DNA from: a virus
DNA length: 46,482 nt
Virus record (IMG/VR): IMGVR_UViG_3300020171_000049
Coordinates: 1-46,482 of that record
Direction: 5' to 3' (one strand)
Of the stretch, positions 8,407-15,467 are shown piece after piece (position 1 is the stretch's first letter; the number at the start of each line of letters is the position of its first letter). Below the pieces are notes generated by a model. It saw nothing but the letters and a program-made list of their open reading frames with translations, made no database searches and was not told the origin of the DNA. Both the position numbers and the translations under genes were made by a program.

Positions 8407-8615
8407 GCGCTGCTCTCCAACAGCTTGCCTTCCAGCAGGCGCTTGGCCTCTGCGTAGGCGATGTCAAGGCGCAGATGGTCGTTGACGTTGGCCCCTTTTT
8501 TCCAACGGTGCAAGGTAATACGGGAGATCCGGGTGGCCTTGGAGAAGGCAACGATGGTCGTTTTGCTCTCCTCCAAGGCTTTGAAGATCAGGTTGATTTT
8601 CTGCTGGTCAGTCAT
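8394..8615 (-). CDS. Small helix-turn-helix DNA-binding protein
   Basis: This 73-aa protein contains a helix-turn-helix-like core around residues 18-42 (VAFSKATRISRITLHRWKKG) followed by a basic helical tail. The pattern resembles small phage Cro-like or transposase-type HTH proteins. It lies between the putative ssDNA-binding protein and the primase-helicase, so it may act in replication-gene control, including the promoter just downstream. The start has AAGGA about 10 bases upstream. No specific family can be named. Confidence 0.6.
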   Translation of the reverse strand: MTDQQKINLIFKALEESKTTIVAFSKATRISRITLHRWKKGANVNDHLRLDIAYAEAKRLLEGKLLESSAWQR

Positions 8616-8632
8616 GTTGGGTTCCTTCTAAG

Positions 8633-8656
8633 TGCGGGGTCCCGGAGGACCCCGCA
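8633..8656 (-). terminator. Perfect 10-bp GC-rich hairpin
   Basis: The arms TGCGGGGTCC and GGACCCCGCA are perfect complements around a CGGA tetraloop. The hairpin lies between the stop of the putative ssDNA-binding gene and the HTH gene on the leftward transcript. No U-tract follows, so it may be a weak attenuator, RNA-processing site or mRNA stabiliser that sets expression of the upstream gene apart from those downstream. Confidence 0.6.
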
Positions 8657-8666
8657 GTCTCACTGA

Positions 8667-9611
8667 TTAAAGGCCGAGTTCTGCAGCCAGTTCGTCGTCG
8701 GAGGGGGTGGAGGCGCTTTGCTGGACCTCCTCTTCAACTTCAATATCCAGCCCGAGGCCGAGATCATCAGCCACAACAACCGGCTCAGGCTTCTTCTCGA
8801 CCGCCTTGGGCTTGGCCGCTGCCGCAGGCTTCTGGACCGGGGCAGGAGCGGCTGCGGGGGCGTGGGTGGAGTTGATGATCTTCTCGTTGACGATCTCCTC
8901 GGCTTCCAGGGACTGCGCCATTTCGGCCAGTTTGGGGATCAGGTTCTCAGGCACGAACCCGCCGAACTGAAAGGTGACGACCGGGAAGGTTGCGGCCAGG
9001 TCGAAACCGAGCAGGGTTTTGACATTGCCGACCGGGATACCGCGGGCGGTCAGATTCTTGACATAGATGCCCCAGTTCTTCAGGGACGCCGGGGGCAGCT
9101 TGAACTTGTGGACGCCGGCCTTGGGCACGAACACGGCCAGGATCTTATTGTCGGAGCAGGCTTTGCCAGCGGTCGGGTTGCCGTTCTGGTCCTTGCCGCT
9201 GCCGAAGGCGTTCATCGGGCAGTTGGCGCAGGAGTCACACTGGATCGCTCGGCAGGAGGCGTCAGGGCGCACGCCGTCGTTGCTGAAGCAGTCCGGGGCC
9301 TCGCGGTTCTCGTCGTTCGGGTTGAACTTCTTGGCGTACCAGGCTTTCTGGATCTCCTTCTTGGCCCGCAGGACGATGACCGGCATGTAAAGGTTCTTGT
9401 CCGGGCCGGCGAACATATCACCAGGCTTGACCGGAATCTCGTTGCCGCTGCCGTCGACCAGGGTGAACTGCTTGCCGGCGAGCTTGATGCGCGGCGGGGC
9501 GCCGGTGGAGATGCCTGCGGCGGCTTCTTCGTTGGCGAGTTTGGCCAGCTCGGGGTTGAGGATGTAGGCCGGGACTTCTGCTGCTTCGGGGATCATGAGA
9601 TCGTTTGCCAT
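8667..9611 (-). CDS. Putative single-stranded DNA-binding protein
   Basis: This 314-aa protein has a central cysteine-rich segment (about residues 105-150: CFSNDG, CRAIQCDSCANCPMN, CSDN) that could bind zinc, set in a mostly beta-type domain. A Pro/Ala-rich linker follows (about 245-275), then a strongly acidic C-terminus ending DDELAAELGL. Acidic disordered tails are typical of phage ssDNA-binding proteins such as T7 gp2.5 and T4 gp32. The position, within the replication block near the primase-helicase, fits. The assignment rests on this layout and on a vague family resemblance, not on a diagnostic motif. Confidence 0.55.
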   Translation of the reverse strand: MANDLMIPEAAEVPAYILNPELAKLANEEAAAGISTGAPPRIKLAGKQFTLVDGSGNEIPVKPGDMFAGPDKNLYMPVIVLRAKKEIQKAWYAKKFNPNDENREAPDCFSNDGVRPDASCRAIQCDSCANCPMNAFGSGKDQNGNPTAGKACSDNKILAVFVPKAGVHKFKLPPASLKNWGIYVKNLTARGIPVGNVKTLLGFDLAATFPVVTFQFGGFVPENLIPKLAEMAQSLEAEEIVNEKIINSTHAPAAAPAPVQKPAAAAKPKAVEKKPEPVVVADDLGLGLDIEVEEEVQQSASTPSDDELAAELGL

Positions 9612-9654
9612 TGTGGTGCTCCTTTGTGGTGAGTGCCCGTCTTGCGGGCGGGGA

Positions 9655-9834
9655 TTATTGTTTGTCCCAAATGCCTGATAGAACTTTTTGCTGCGCTTGG
9701 CTGAGGTCTTTTCCCTGCTTTTCTTGCCTGACTATTGAAGCAACAAACTCTTTTTCCTAGTCCGACAAAGTGTAATGGTGCAGAGTAAGTTGGTCCAAGA
9801 TAAATGCTGTCTCTTTTCTGCTGTAACTCGTCAT
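9655..9834 (-). pseudogene. Small early gene interrupted by an in-frame amber codon
   Basis: An ATG overlapping the HNH stop (ATGA) opens a frame of 25 codons, then TAG at 9759-9757, then 33 further in-frame sense codons to a TAA at 9657-9655. The downstream half (EKEFVASIVRQEKQGKDLSQ...IWDKQ) looks like a normal small helical phage protein, and LSD-x-EKEFV reads naturally if the TAG were Tyr or Trp. TAG ends several other genes here (terminase small subunit, GroES, capsid), so general reassignment is unlikely. A point nonsense mutation, an assembly error, or suppression remain possible. Confidence 0.65.
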
Positions 9835-10349
9835 GCTCGCCTCACTTTCACATCCTTGATCTTGGTGTAACTCACGCCCGGCGGCAGCGATACGCCAGCG
9901 TCCAGGTCCTGCTTCTGTTCCGCAGATTTACGCAGGCAGCAGGCTTCGAAAAAGTCTTTTGAGCTTCCTAGGGATCTAGTCCCGAAAGATACTTGCCAAG
10001 AGTTTCGTAAAGCCCTCCACTGAACCCCAGAGATTCCTGTTTTGTTTGTTTTGTATATTTTGCAAGTTCTTGTGTTTGCTTGCTGTGTTTCTAGTGTGGC
10101 CCATCTACAATTTTCTGGAGAATATCCTTTGCTGTTGTCTACCCTGTCAAGGGTCATGTTTTCTGGGCGTTCGCCCATGTCTTCGTAAAAAGCTACGAAA
10201 CTATTCCGCCACCTGTCACATACTGTTATACCTCTTCCGCCATAGTATGGGTAGTCTGGGCGATTCTCGTAATAGCAGCGACTCACCATACTTCTCCAGA
10301 GGTAGTAAATTTTTGATCTGGAGAGTCCGTGTTTAACTACTCCTCCCAT
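9831..10349 (-). CDS. HNH homing endonuclease with AP2 domain and a captured C-terminal tail
   Basis: In this 172-aa protein residues about 10-95 form an HNH nuclease (ending YSPENCRWATLETQQANT). Residues about 100-148 form an AP2-like DNA-binding domain (GISGVQWRALRNSWQVSF...). The last ~25 residues (LPPGVSYTKIKDVKVRRA) resemble neither domain; they match the C-terminus of the 201-aa protein encoded just upstream (PPPGANYVTMRKVRVVRN). The body is AT-richer than its neighbours while the tail is GC-richer. An AGGAGG site precedes the ATG. It is probably a mobile endonuclease that inserted behind its target gene and kept the displaced 3' end. Confidence 0.88.
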   Translation of the reverse strand: MGGVVKHGLSRSKIYYLWRSMVSRCYYENRPDYPYYGGRGITVCDRWRNSFVAFYEDMGERPENMTLDRVDNSKGYSPENCRWATLETQQANTRTCKIYKTNKTGISGVQWRALRNSWQVSFGTRSLGSSKDFFEACCLRKSAEQKQDLDAGVSLPPGVSYTKIKDVKVRRA

Positions 10350-10360
10350 AGCCTACCTCC

Positions 10361-10966
10361 TCAGTTGCGGACGACACGCACTTTGCGCATGGTCACATAG
10401 TTAGCTCCGGGCGGCGGGGTGTTGCCGTCATCCACCCACTGCGTAACCGCCTCTTTGCTGGCGGCGTTGGCCAGGAAGTGTTTGCGGTTCTCCCAATCCT
10501 CGTGAATCCAGGCTTTGTACTCTTCCGGGTCGGCCACAGTCACGGAGACGAATTTGTAGAAGTGACACGAACCCTCCAAAGTTTTCTTGCCAATTTCCTT
10601 GGTCTGGTCCATGTTGCCGGCCAGCCACAGCTCGCGTTTTTCTTGGATGGCTTTGAGCCGCTTTTCTTCTTTGCTGAGTTCCGCGATCTCGTCCCGAGTT
10701 TTGATGTACGCCGCGATGACGCGATCAGCGGTTACTGTTCCTGGGCTTGTTCCCGCGCTTGCTGCCGGAGCCGGCTTGGCCTTCGGTTCACACTTATGCG
10801 CCCAGGCACCGCCGTCAGCCTTTCGTTTCACATCCTTGCCACATTCTGGGCATTCCATCCGGTCGTCCACTTGGCTACCTCCTCCGTTGTCTCTTAGGTG
10901 CATAGCTACAAAACTACTCATTCCGTCTTCTGGGGAGTCGTCAAACGACGACGGGTTATATCCCAT
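10361..10966 (-). CDS. Conserved phage early protein with LPPGV-type C-terminus
   Basis: In this 201-aa protein the N-terminus includes a zinc-ribbon-like pair (CPECG near residue 39, then H and C near 56-58). A Pro/Ala linker follows, then a helical, likely coiled-coil region (about 85-115, EIAELSKEEKRLKAIQEKRE). The C-terminal domain ends TPPPGANYVTMRKVRVVRN. This helical plus 'LPPGvnv...vrR' layout is recurrent among uncharacterised phage early proteins. It is the apparent target of the HNH insertion, since the downstream HNH protein carries a second version of its C-terminus. The function is unknown. Confidence 0.7.
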   Translation of the reverse strand: MGYNPSSFDDSPEDGMSSFVAMHLRDNGGGSQVDDRMECPECGKDVKRKADGGAWAHKCEPKAKPAPAASAGTSPGTVTADRVIAAYIKTRDEIAELSKEEKRLKAIQEKRELWLAGNMDQTKEIGKKTLEGSCHFYKFVSVTVADPEEYKAWIHEDWENRKHFLANAASKEAVTQWVDDGNTPPPGANYVTMRKVRVVRN

Positions 10967-10975
10967 GACTCCCTC

Positions 10976-11182
10976 CTACACAGCCAAAAATTTTATTCTG
11001 TCGGCCCTTACAACATCGACTGAGCCGTCAGCATATTCTACGATTGCTGCGCTGAAGTTTCCTGGGCCACCTTCAAGCTCTTCGTAGTCAACCCCCCACT
11101 GGTGGAATACGGCTTCGCCTTTTTCGAGTGTTGTCCAGACGCCGGCGACTATCTTGATTTCGTGAACCATCACCTTTTTCAT
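10976..11182 (-). CDS. Small hypothetical early protein
   Basis: The 68-aa reading starts at MKKVMVHEIK, chosen because AAAGGAGG lies just before this ATG; an open frame extends 10 codons further but has no ribosome-binding site. The protein is compact, beta-rich and acidic, with no recognised motif. A promoter candidate at 11222-11250 precedes it. It is the first gene of the sub-operon leading into the HNH target gene. Confidence 0.6.
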   Translation of the reverse strand: MKKVMVHEIKIVAGVWTTLEKGEAVFHQWGVDYEELEGGPGNFSAAIVEYADGSVDVVRADRIKFLAV

Positions 11183-11221
11183 CTTGTTCCTCCTTTGAGG
11201 TTTGTGTCTCACTGTGTAAGT

Positions 11222-11260
11222 AGCTTATCAGGTACTTTTGAGACTGTCAAGGGGTTTACT
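11222..11260 (-). promoter_or_regulatory. Sigma70-like promoter with adjacent operator half-site
   Basis: On the minus strand TTGACA (11250-11245) is followed after 17 bases by TAAGCT (11227-11222). Immediately upstream of the -35, plus-strand GGGTTTACT (11252-11260) is identical to the right half of the palindromic operator at 24979-24994. The promoter lies at the very end of the GIY-YIG gene and serves the gene at 10976-11182. Confidence 0.5.
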
Positions 11261-12047
11261 AACTATTTTTTGCAAGATCCAAAACTATATCCTGCAGCTT
11301 CTTTTTCTCGGCCAGGGCCTTGTAGATCCTTTTGGTGGGGCGAGACGGAGTAAAAATAGCATCGTACGCACTCCAAGTCTTCTTCCCGAGCCTGGCACTT
11401 ATTGTTCCGTACGGTACCCCGCTTAAATCAGACCACTCACGTATGTATTTTTCGTCGGCCCCAATTCGTATTTTTCTAGCGTTGGGAGGCATGACGCCCT
11501 TGCGCTTGGCCGACCATTTTTGTTTTGTTTCGTCTGAGTGTTCCTTGCCGTAGAATGGGTTTAAATCGCCTGTCTGAGCTTTTCCCATTGCACCTACTCG
11601 ATCTTTAGCTGCCTTGGACATATTTACGCGAGCTTTTCCGGTGAGGGCCTTCCGTATCTTTTTTACGGTTTCAGGGTCTCGCGGTTTGCCATAAGATGGG
11701 TGGTCCTCTCCTTTGCGCCCGTACATAGCATTTTGTTTGCCTAGAAGCCTGCACCCGTCCCCGCCGCTAGTTCCGTTCGTTAGGTCGGCTCCTATGTATC
11801 TGAAGTATGCAATCCACCATTTTTCATGGGCCTCCCATTCTGACTTGAGGACTTTGTCAAAAATGACCAGTTCTGGTTTCAACCCCGCCGAAACAAGGGT
11901 CTTTAGCCAACTGTTTTTGTGGGTGCTGGATAGCAGTTGTTTTGGCTGCATGTGCCTGTTAAATCGTATTTGTACATTATCCGCTTTGCCAACATACCGG
12001 CACTCGCCAGTCAAAGGGTCGATTAGCCCATAAATAAAAGTGAGCAT
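11259..12047 (-). CDS. GIY-YIG homing endonuclease with NUMOD3-like repeats and a captured tail
   Basis: The 262-aa reading starts at the ATG of MLTFIYGLIDP, preceded by AAAGGTGG in the end of the helicase gene. Residues about 3-95 form the GIY-YIG domain (FIYGLI...CRYVGKADN...R). Residues about 115-195 contain NUMOD3-type motifs (HPSYGKPRDPETVKKI; NPFYGKEHSDETKQK). The last ~25 residues (KRIYKALAEKKKLQDIVLDLAKNS) duplicate the C-terminus of the upstream SNF2 helicase (RKIYSALKEKTKMQDLVLDLMKGG). The body is AT-rich but the tail is GC-rich, like native phage genes. It is probably a mobile gene that inserted at the helicase 3' end. Confidence 0.88.
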   Translation of the reverse strand: MLTFIYGLIDPLTGECRYVGKADNVQIRFNRHMQPKQLLSSTHKNSWLKTLVSAGLKPELVIFDKVLKSEWEAHEKWWIAYFRYIGADLTNGTSGGDGCRLLGKQNAMYGRKGEDHPSYGKPRDPETVKKIRKALTGKARVNMSKAAKDRVGAMGKAQTGDLNPFYGKEHSDETKQKWSAKRKGVMPPNARKIRIGADEKYIREWSDLSGVPYGTISARLGKKTWSAYDAIFTPSRPTKRIYKALAEKKKLQDIVLDLAKNS

Positions 12048-12048
12048 G

Positions 12049-13602
12049 TCAGCCACCTTTCATCAAGTCTAGTACGAGATCCTGCATTTTAGTTTTTTCT
12101 TTAAGGGCTGAATATATCTTCCTTTCTTCGGGGGTCGAGTACAAGTGAATTATGTTTGTTGGGTATTTTTGCCCTGGGCGCACAATCCTAGCGTTTGCCT
12201 GGTTGTATACATCGTTGCTTGTTGTTGGGGCGTACCACACGATTGTTGAAGCCTCTGTCAGCGTTAGTCCGTGACTCATTGTTCCGGCATTGGCTACAAT
12301 TATGTGGGGTTCTTTAGTTCTTTGGAAATCGGCAAAAATTCTATTTCGTTTTTGCACTGGCGTACTTCCGTCGATAACTTCAACCGCCCATGTTGATTTT
12401 AGTTCTTGCGCTACGGCGTTTAATGCACCTGTAAGGGGTACAAAAACTATTACTTTCTGGTCGCACTCTTCGATTAGCTCTTTCAGTAGGTTTATTCTGG
12501 GGGAGAAGTCTATTTTTAAAGTCTCCCCCGAGCCGTCGTACAAACATCCAAGTGCGGCTTGAATAATCTTTCCTATCAGGACGGCTGCGTTTACGGCTGT
12601 CACCTGGTTGCCTTGGACTTCTGTGACTGCTTGGTGCAGAAGGTCTCTATAGTGTTTTTGTTGTTCTTTGGATAGCGCAACATACCTGTCGCTGTAGATT
12701 GTTGGAGGGAGATCCACGCAATCTCTAAGGGCAAACCGAATTGAGGGTTTCAGTATTCGGTTGACAGTGTCCTCCGCTCCCTTTCTTGGAGCCCACTTAA
12801 ATTGTGTTATCTGGATCATGGTTTCGTTCTTAAACGATGTGAAGTGCCCTTTATAGTTTTCTGGGCAGATAAGCTTGCTTTGCCCAAAAGCATCTGTGGG
12901 GTCGTTGGGGGTTGGTGCGCCTGTGAGCCCCCACGCTGACCGTGTGAACCCGCATTTATTCAGGACAGAGTTCATTACCTTCCAGCGATCCGTCCGGCTG
13001 TTCCTATACATTGCTTGTTCGTCTATGATGAAATGGTCTATGTCCGGGCGCTGCATTAAATCTTCTTGAAGTATTTTCACCCCGTCGTGATTTATTATGT
13101 AGATGTCGTGCAATTTGGCTAAAAGGTCTCGTCTTTTTTCTCTAGTTCCGTGGAGTATGGCAAAAGTCTTCAGTGGGAAGTTTGCAAAAATTTCATCAGC
13201 CCATGTTGGGTCTAGGGTTGAAAGCGGGGCCACGATCAAGATCCTTCTTATTTTTTTGGTTGTTTGTAGATAGTCCGCCGCCCACAGAGAGCTTATTGTT
13301 TTGCCGCTGCCCATCCCGTTAAGGCAGAAAGCTCTTTGGTTTAGAGTGAGAAACTCCGCTGTGTCCTTCTGGTGGGTCTTTGGTTTGTACTTGCCCGGCC
13401 ACTCGTACTGGTCGCGGATCGGGCTCGGAGTCTTGAACCCGAGGTTATTTAAGATCCTTGCCGAGTCCAGCGACAGAGGGACTGCGCACCAGGTCTGCCC
13501 GCCGACCACCGCCTCCTTGACCTTGGGGAAGACCGCCCGGAGCTGTCCTGGGTTGCGGGTCGGGACGACATAGTGGTTGTTGAGGATTTTGGTGGTTGTC
13601 AT
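12049..13602 (-). CDS. SNF2-type superfamily 2 helicase
   Basis: The 517-aa reading starts at MTTTKILNNH; the ATG overlaps the stop of the upstream membrane peptide (ATGA) and the open frame beyond it only re-reads other genes. Walker A is GMGSGKT (96-102), the DEAH-like box is IIDEQAMYR, and motif VI is YNQANARIVRPGQ. Proteins of this type translocate on duplex DNA and are common in phage replication or recombination modules. From about 13380 downwards (residue ~75 on) the DNA becomes clearly AT-richer than the first 75 codons, consistent with replacement of most of the gene together with the GIY-YIG insertion. Confidence 0.88.
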   Translation of the reverse strand: MTTTKILNNHYVVPTRNPGQLRAVFPKVKEAVVGGQTWCAVPLSLDSARILNNLGFKTPSPIRDQYEWPGKYKPKTHQKDTAEFLTLNQRAFCLNGMGSGKTISSLWAADYLQTTKKIRRILIVAPLSTLDPTWADEIFANFPLKTFAILHGTREKRRDLLAKLHDIYIINHDGVKILQEDLMQRPDIDHFIIDEQAMYRNSRTDRWKVMNSVLNKCGFTRSAWGLTGAPTPNDPTDAFGQSKLICPENYKGHFTSFKNETMIQITQFKWAPRKGAEDTVNRILKPSIRFALRDCVDLPPTIYSDRYVALSKEQQKHYRDLLHQAVTEVQGNQVTAVNAAVLIGKIIQAALGCLYDGSGETLKIDFSPRINLLKELIEECDQKVIVFVPLTGALNAVAQELKSTWAVEVIDGSTPVQKRNRIFADFQRTKEPHIIVANAGTMSHGLTLTEASTIVWYAPTTSNDVYNQANARIVRPGQKYPTNIIHLYSTPEERKIYSALKEKTKMQDLVLDLMKGG

Positions 13603-13718
13603 GCGAAAAGTGCTCCGATGCAGAAAACTCCGATGCCGGCCCAAGCGCCGAACGCAGCGCCGACGGCGAAAGCCCCGGCGAACAAAAGCCCCAGTCTCAA
13701 AAAGTCTTCTCCAGTCAT
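13599..13718 (-). CDS. Small single-pass membrane peptide
   Basis: This 39-aa peptide has a short charged N-terminus (MTGEDFLRL) followed by an Ala/Gly/Phe-rich hydrophobic stretch to the end. GGAG lies 7 bases before the ATG, which overlaps the stop of the zinc-ribbon gene, and its stop overlaps the helicase start by ATGA. Coupling on both sides supports a real gene. The function is unknown. Confidence 0.65.
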   Translation of the reverse strand: MTGEDFLRLGLLFAGAFAVGAAFGAWAGIGVFCIGALFA

Positions 13719-13891
13719 AGGTTCTCCTTTGGTTCCACCCACTTGATTTTCTTTCCACAACAGCCGCAGTAGTTGGCGTTCTCGTCGATGAACGCATCAC
13801 AGTTTGGGCACTCGAAAAACTCCATGCCGTAGTCGTCAAGCCCGCCTGAGTGCTTTGGGCCAATTATGACTTTTGACCATGGCCACCTCAT
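13715..13891 (-). CDS. Small zinc-ribbon protein
   Basis: The 58-aa reading starts at MRWPWSKV, chosen because GGAGGAG lies 2-8 bases before it and the ATG overlaps the DUF551 stop. The second half holds a four-cysteine zinc ribbon (CPNCDAF...YCGCCGKKI). Such double CxxC proteins are frequent among phage early genes, where they often bind nucleic acid or host factors. The specific role is unknown. Confidence 0.7.
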   Translation of the reverse strand: MRWPWSKVIIGPKHSGGLDDYGMEFFECPNCDAFIDENANYCGCCGKKIKWVEPKENL

Positions 13892-14115
13892 AACTCCTCC
13901 GGTGGGTTTGGCAGCGGCATCCAGTGAGTAACTGCCCAACCCATATCAGCCAAAAAATCTCCTCCCCAGCTTTCCATAAACTCAAAAGCTCCATCTGAAG
14001 GCTCCAGAGATGCGACAACTTGGTCGTTCCTATCTCCTGGATCTTTGTGGATTTTGCACAGCACCTCAATAGTCGGATCTGGCAGTCTTTGGTTCACACT
14101 TATCCACGCAGTCAT
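13888..14115 (-). CDS. DUF551-family protein
   Basis: This 75-aa protein shows the family's opening pattern (WISVNQRLPDP) and its closing one (VTHWMPLPNPPEEL). DUF551 proteins are common in phages and prophages and have no established biochemical role. A GGAGG site precedes the ATG, and the start overlaps the stop of the VRR-NUC gene by ATGA. The stop in turn overlaps the next start. Confidence 0.85.
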   Translation of the reverse strand: MTAWISVNQRLPDPTIEVLCKIHKDPGDRNDQVVASLEPSDGAFEFMESWGGDFLADMGWAVTHWMPLPNPPEEL

Positions 14116-14420
14116 AATTCCTCCAGTTCTCGTCTCACGGCGTTGATACTTTCCTGGTCATCGACTTTGAAAAACAGTCCTCCGGCCTTGGTCACGCAGT
14201 TGCCGAACCGAACCTGCAGCCCGCTCAGGCCCTGATTCTTCTCGCCCCGTCGCCCTGGCTTCTTGGCTTCGATCGCGACGAAATGTCCTTTATAACAGGC
14301 TAGGCGGTCGCTGACCCCGCCGATGGAGAAGGCACCGGCAGAGGCCGGGAAGTGGAACGCGTCGATCTGGTCGAGCATCTCCTTGAGGGCTGACTTGACA
14401 TCGTTCTCGGTCCGCATCAT
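14112..14420 (-). CDS. VRR-NUC endonuclease
   Basis: In this 102-aa protein the core GGVSDRLACYKGHFVAIEAKKPG...LSGLQ gives the PD-(D/E)XK active site: Asp in SDR, then Glu and Lys in EAK, followed by the conserved Gln. Stand-alone VRR-NUC domains of about 100 aa are common in phages and are proposed to act as Holliday-junction or flap nucleases in recombination and DNA maturation. It lies between the RecB-like nuclease and DUF551, with overlaps on both sides. Confidence 0.85.
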   Translation of the reverse strand: MMRTENDVKSALKEMLDQIDAFHFPASAGAFSIGGVSDRLACYKGHFVAIEAKKPGRRGEKNQGLSGLQVRFGNCVTKAGGLFFKVDDQESINAVRRELEEL

Positions 14421-15379
14421 CGCCTCCCATTATGCGCGCAGCTCAAAACTTCACAGTACTTGCCGCAGAGCGGGTTCTTGCGGGCCGGGAAGTTGTCCGC
14501 CTTCCAGGCGTCCTCCATGCGCTTGACTCGCGGCAGAACGTTCTCCCAGACCTTGTTGACTCCGGCCCGGTCGAGGTCCGGGCAGCCGCTGGTCTGCTGG
14601 TGCTGGGTCCAGATAAGTTTTCCTTTGAACTCCTCCAGTTCCTTGCGGATCAGGCCGAGGGAAGCAAGGCACAGGTGCAACTGCTCGTAGTCCTCTTTGA
14701 TCTTGGCCCCGGTTTTGTAGTCGAACACCGAGGCTTTGGTCCCCTGGATGATCGGAACGTCGATCTTGCAGCGAAACCAGGCAGTCTTGGCAAACCAGGC
14801 TTTGCTCCCGGTGATCGGCACCATGTTCTGATCGAGAACGATCTCCATCTCGGGGAGGACTTCCGCGCCTTTTTCCTTCATGCTCAGGAACAGCCGAGCG
14901 TACTTCTCGACCGGCTTGAAGCCCTCCGGGTCTTGAACCTCTCCGGTGCCGACGAAGATCTCGGCGGCCTTGTGCACCCGGTTGCCCCAGGCCATTGCCT
15001 CGGACTCAACCGTCTGGGTGGTGCAGTAGAAGCGGTTGTGGGCGTACTTCAGCGGGCATCCGAGTGCGCCGTCGAAGTCGTTCAGGGCGGAGAAGGACCA
15101 GGAAAAGGTCTTGCCTTTGGCGTTGACCGGGCGGGAATCTTTCATCGGCTTGATGTTCTCCGGGGCGCTCGTGCCCTTGGGGTTGTCGGCAGGGTCCAGC
15201 TTGCCGGCATAGATTGCATTGTCCACGTCTGCCGACCAGATATAGTAGGCATACTTCTCGTCAAACTTGCGATCCCTGGTGCACAGCGGGTAGCCCTGGA
15301 CCGAGAGGATATTCTCCCCTCGTGATGCCATCGCACAGACCTCAGCGAACGGCAGGGTGTAGATCGGTGGGTGGTTCAT
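14417..15379 (-). CDS. RecB/AddB-like PD-(D/E)XK nuclease with probable Fe-S cluster
   Basis: The 320-aa reading starts at MNHPPIY, with AAGGAGG 8 bases upstream. Motifs are GNRVHKAAE near residue 130, an Asp in CKIDVPI, then VFDYKTG, then QLHLCLASLG. A Cys in GALGCPLKYAH together with a C-terminal CGKYCEVLSC triplet matches the four-cysteine iron-sulphur arrangement of AddB and Cas4-type nucleases. It is probably a recombination exonuclease working near the polymerase and SNF2 helicase. The same frame stays open upstream for about 380 codons across the methyltransferase gene; see the separate finding. Confidence 0.85.
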   Translation of the reverse strand: MNHPPIYTLPFAEVCAMASRGENILSVQGYPLCTRDRKFDEKYAYYIWSADVDNAIYAGKLDPADNPKGTSAPENIKPMKDSRPVNAKGKTFSWSFSALNDFDGALGCPLKYAHNRFYCTTQTVESEAMAWGNRVHKAAEIFVGTGEVQDPEGFKPVEKYARLFLSMKEKGAEVLPEMEIVLDQNMVPITGSKAWFAKTAWFRCKIDVPIIQGTKASVFDYKTGAKIKEDYEQLHLCLASLGLIRKELEEFKGKLIWTQHQQTSGCPDLDRAGVNKVWENVLPRVKRMEDAWKADNFPARKNPLCGKYCEVLSCAHNGRR

Positions 15380-15467
15380 CGGCAGTGCCTCCTTGAGAAC
15401 TTGAGCGGGCAGCGGGATGGTACTCCCGTTTCGCATGTTAGGGCCGGCATGTTGTGGGTCGGATTCT

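Noticed and set aside
9655-9834. Genome-wide reassignment of TAG as a sense codon
   Set aside because: TAG serves as the normal stop of several intact genes (terminase small subunit, GroES, capsid), so the amber codon here is a local event.
13603-13863. Extended N-terminus of the SNF2 helicase (604 aa)
   Set aside because: The extra 87 residues are Arg/Ser/Thr-rich and overlap two coupled small genes in other frames; the ATG at 13602 is joined to the upstream stop by ATGA.
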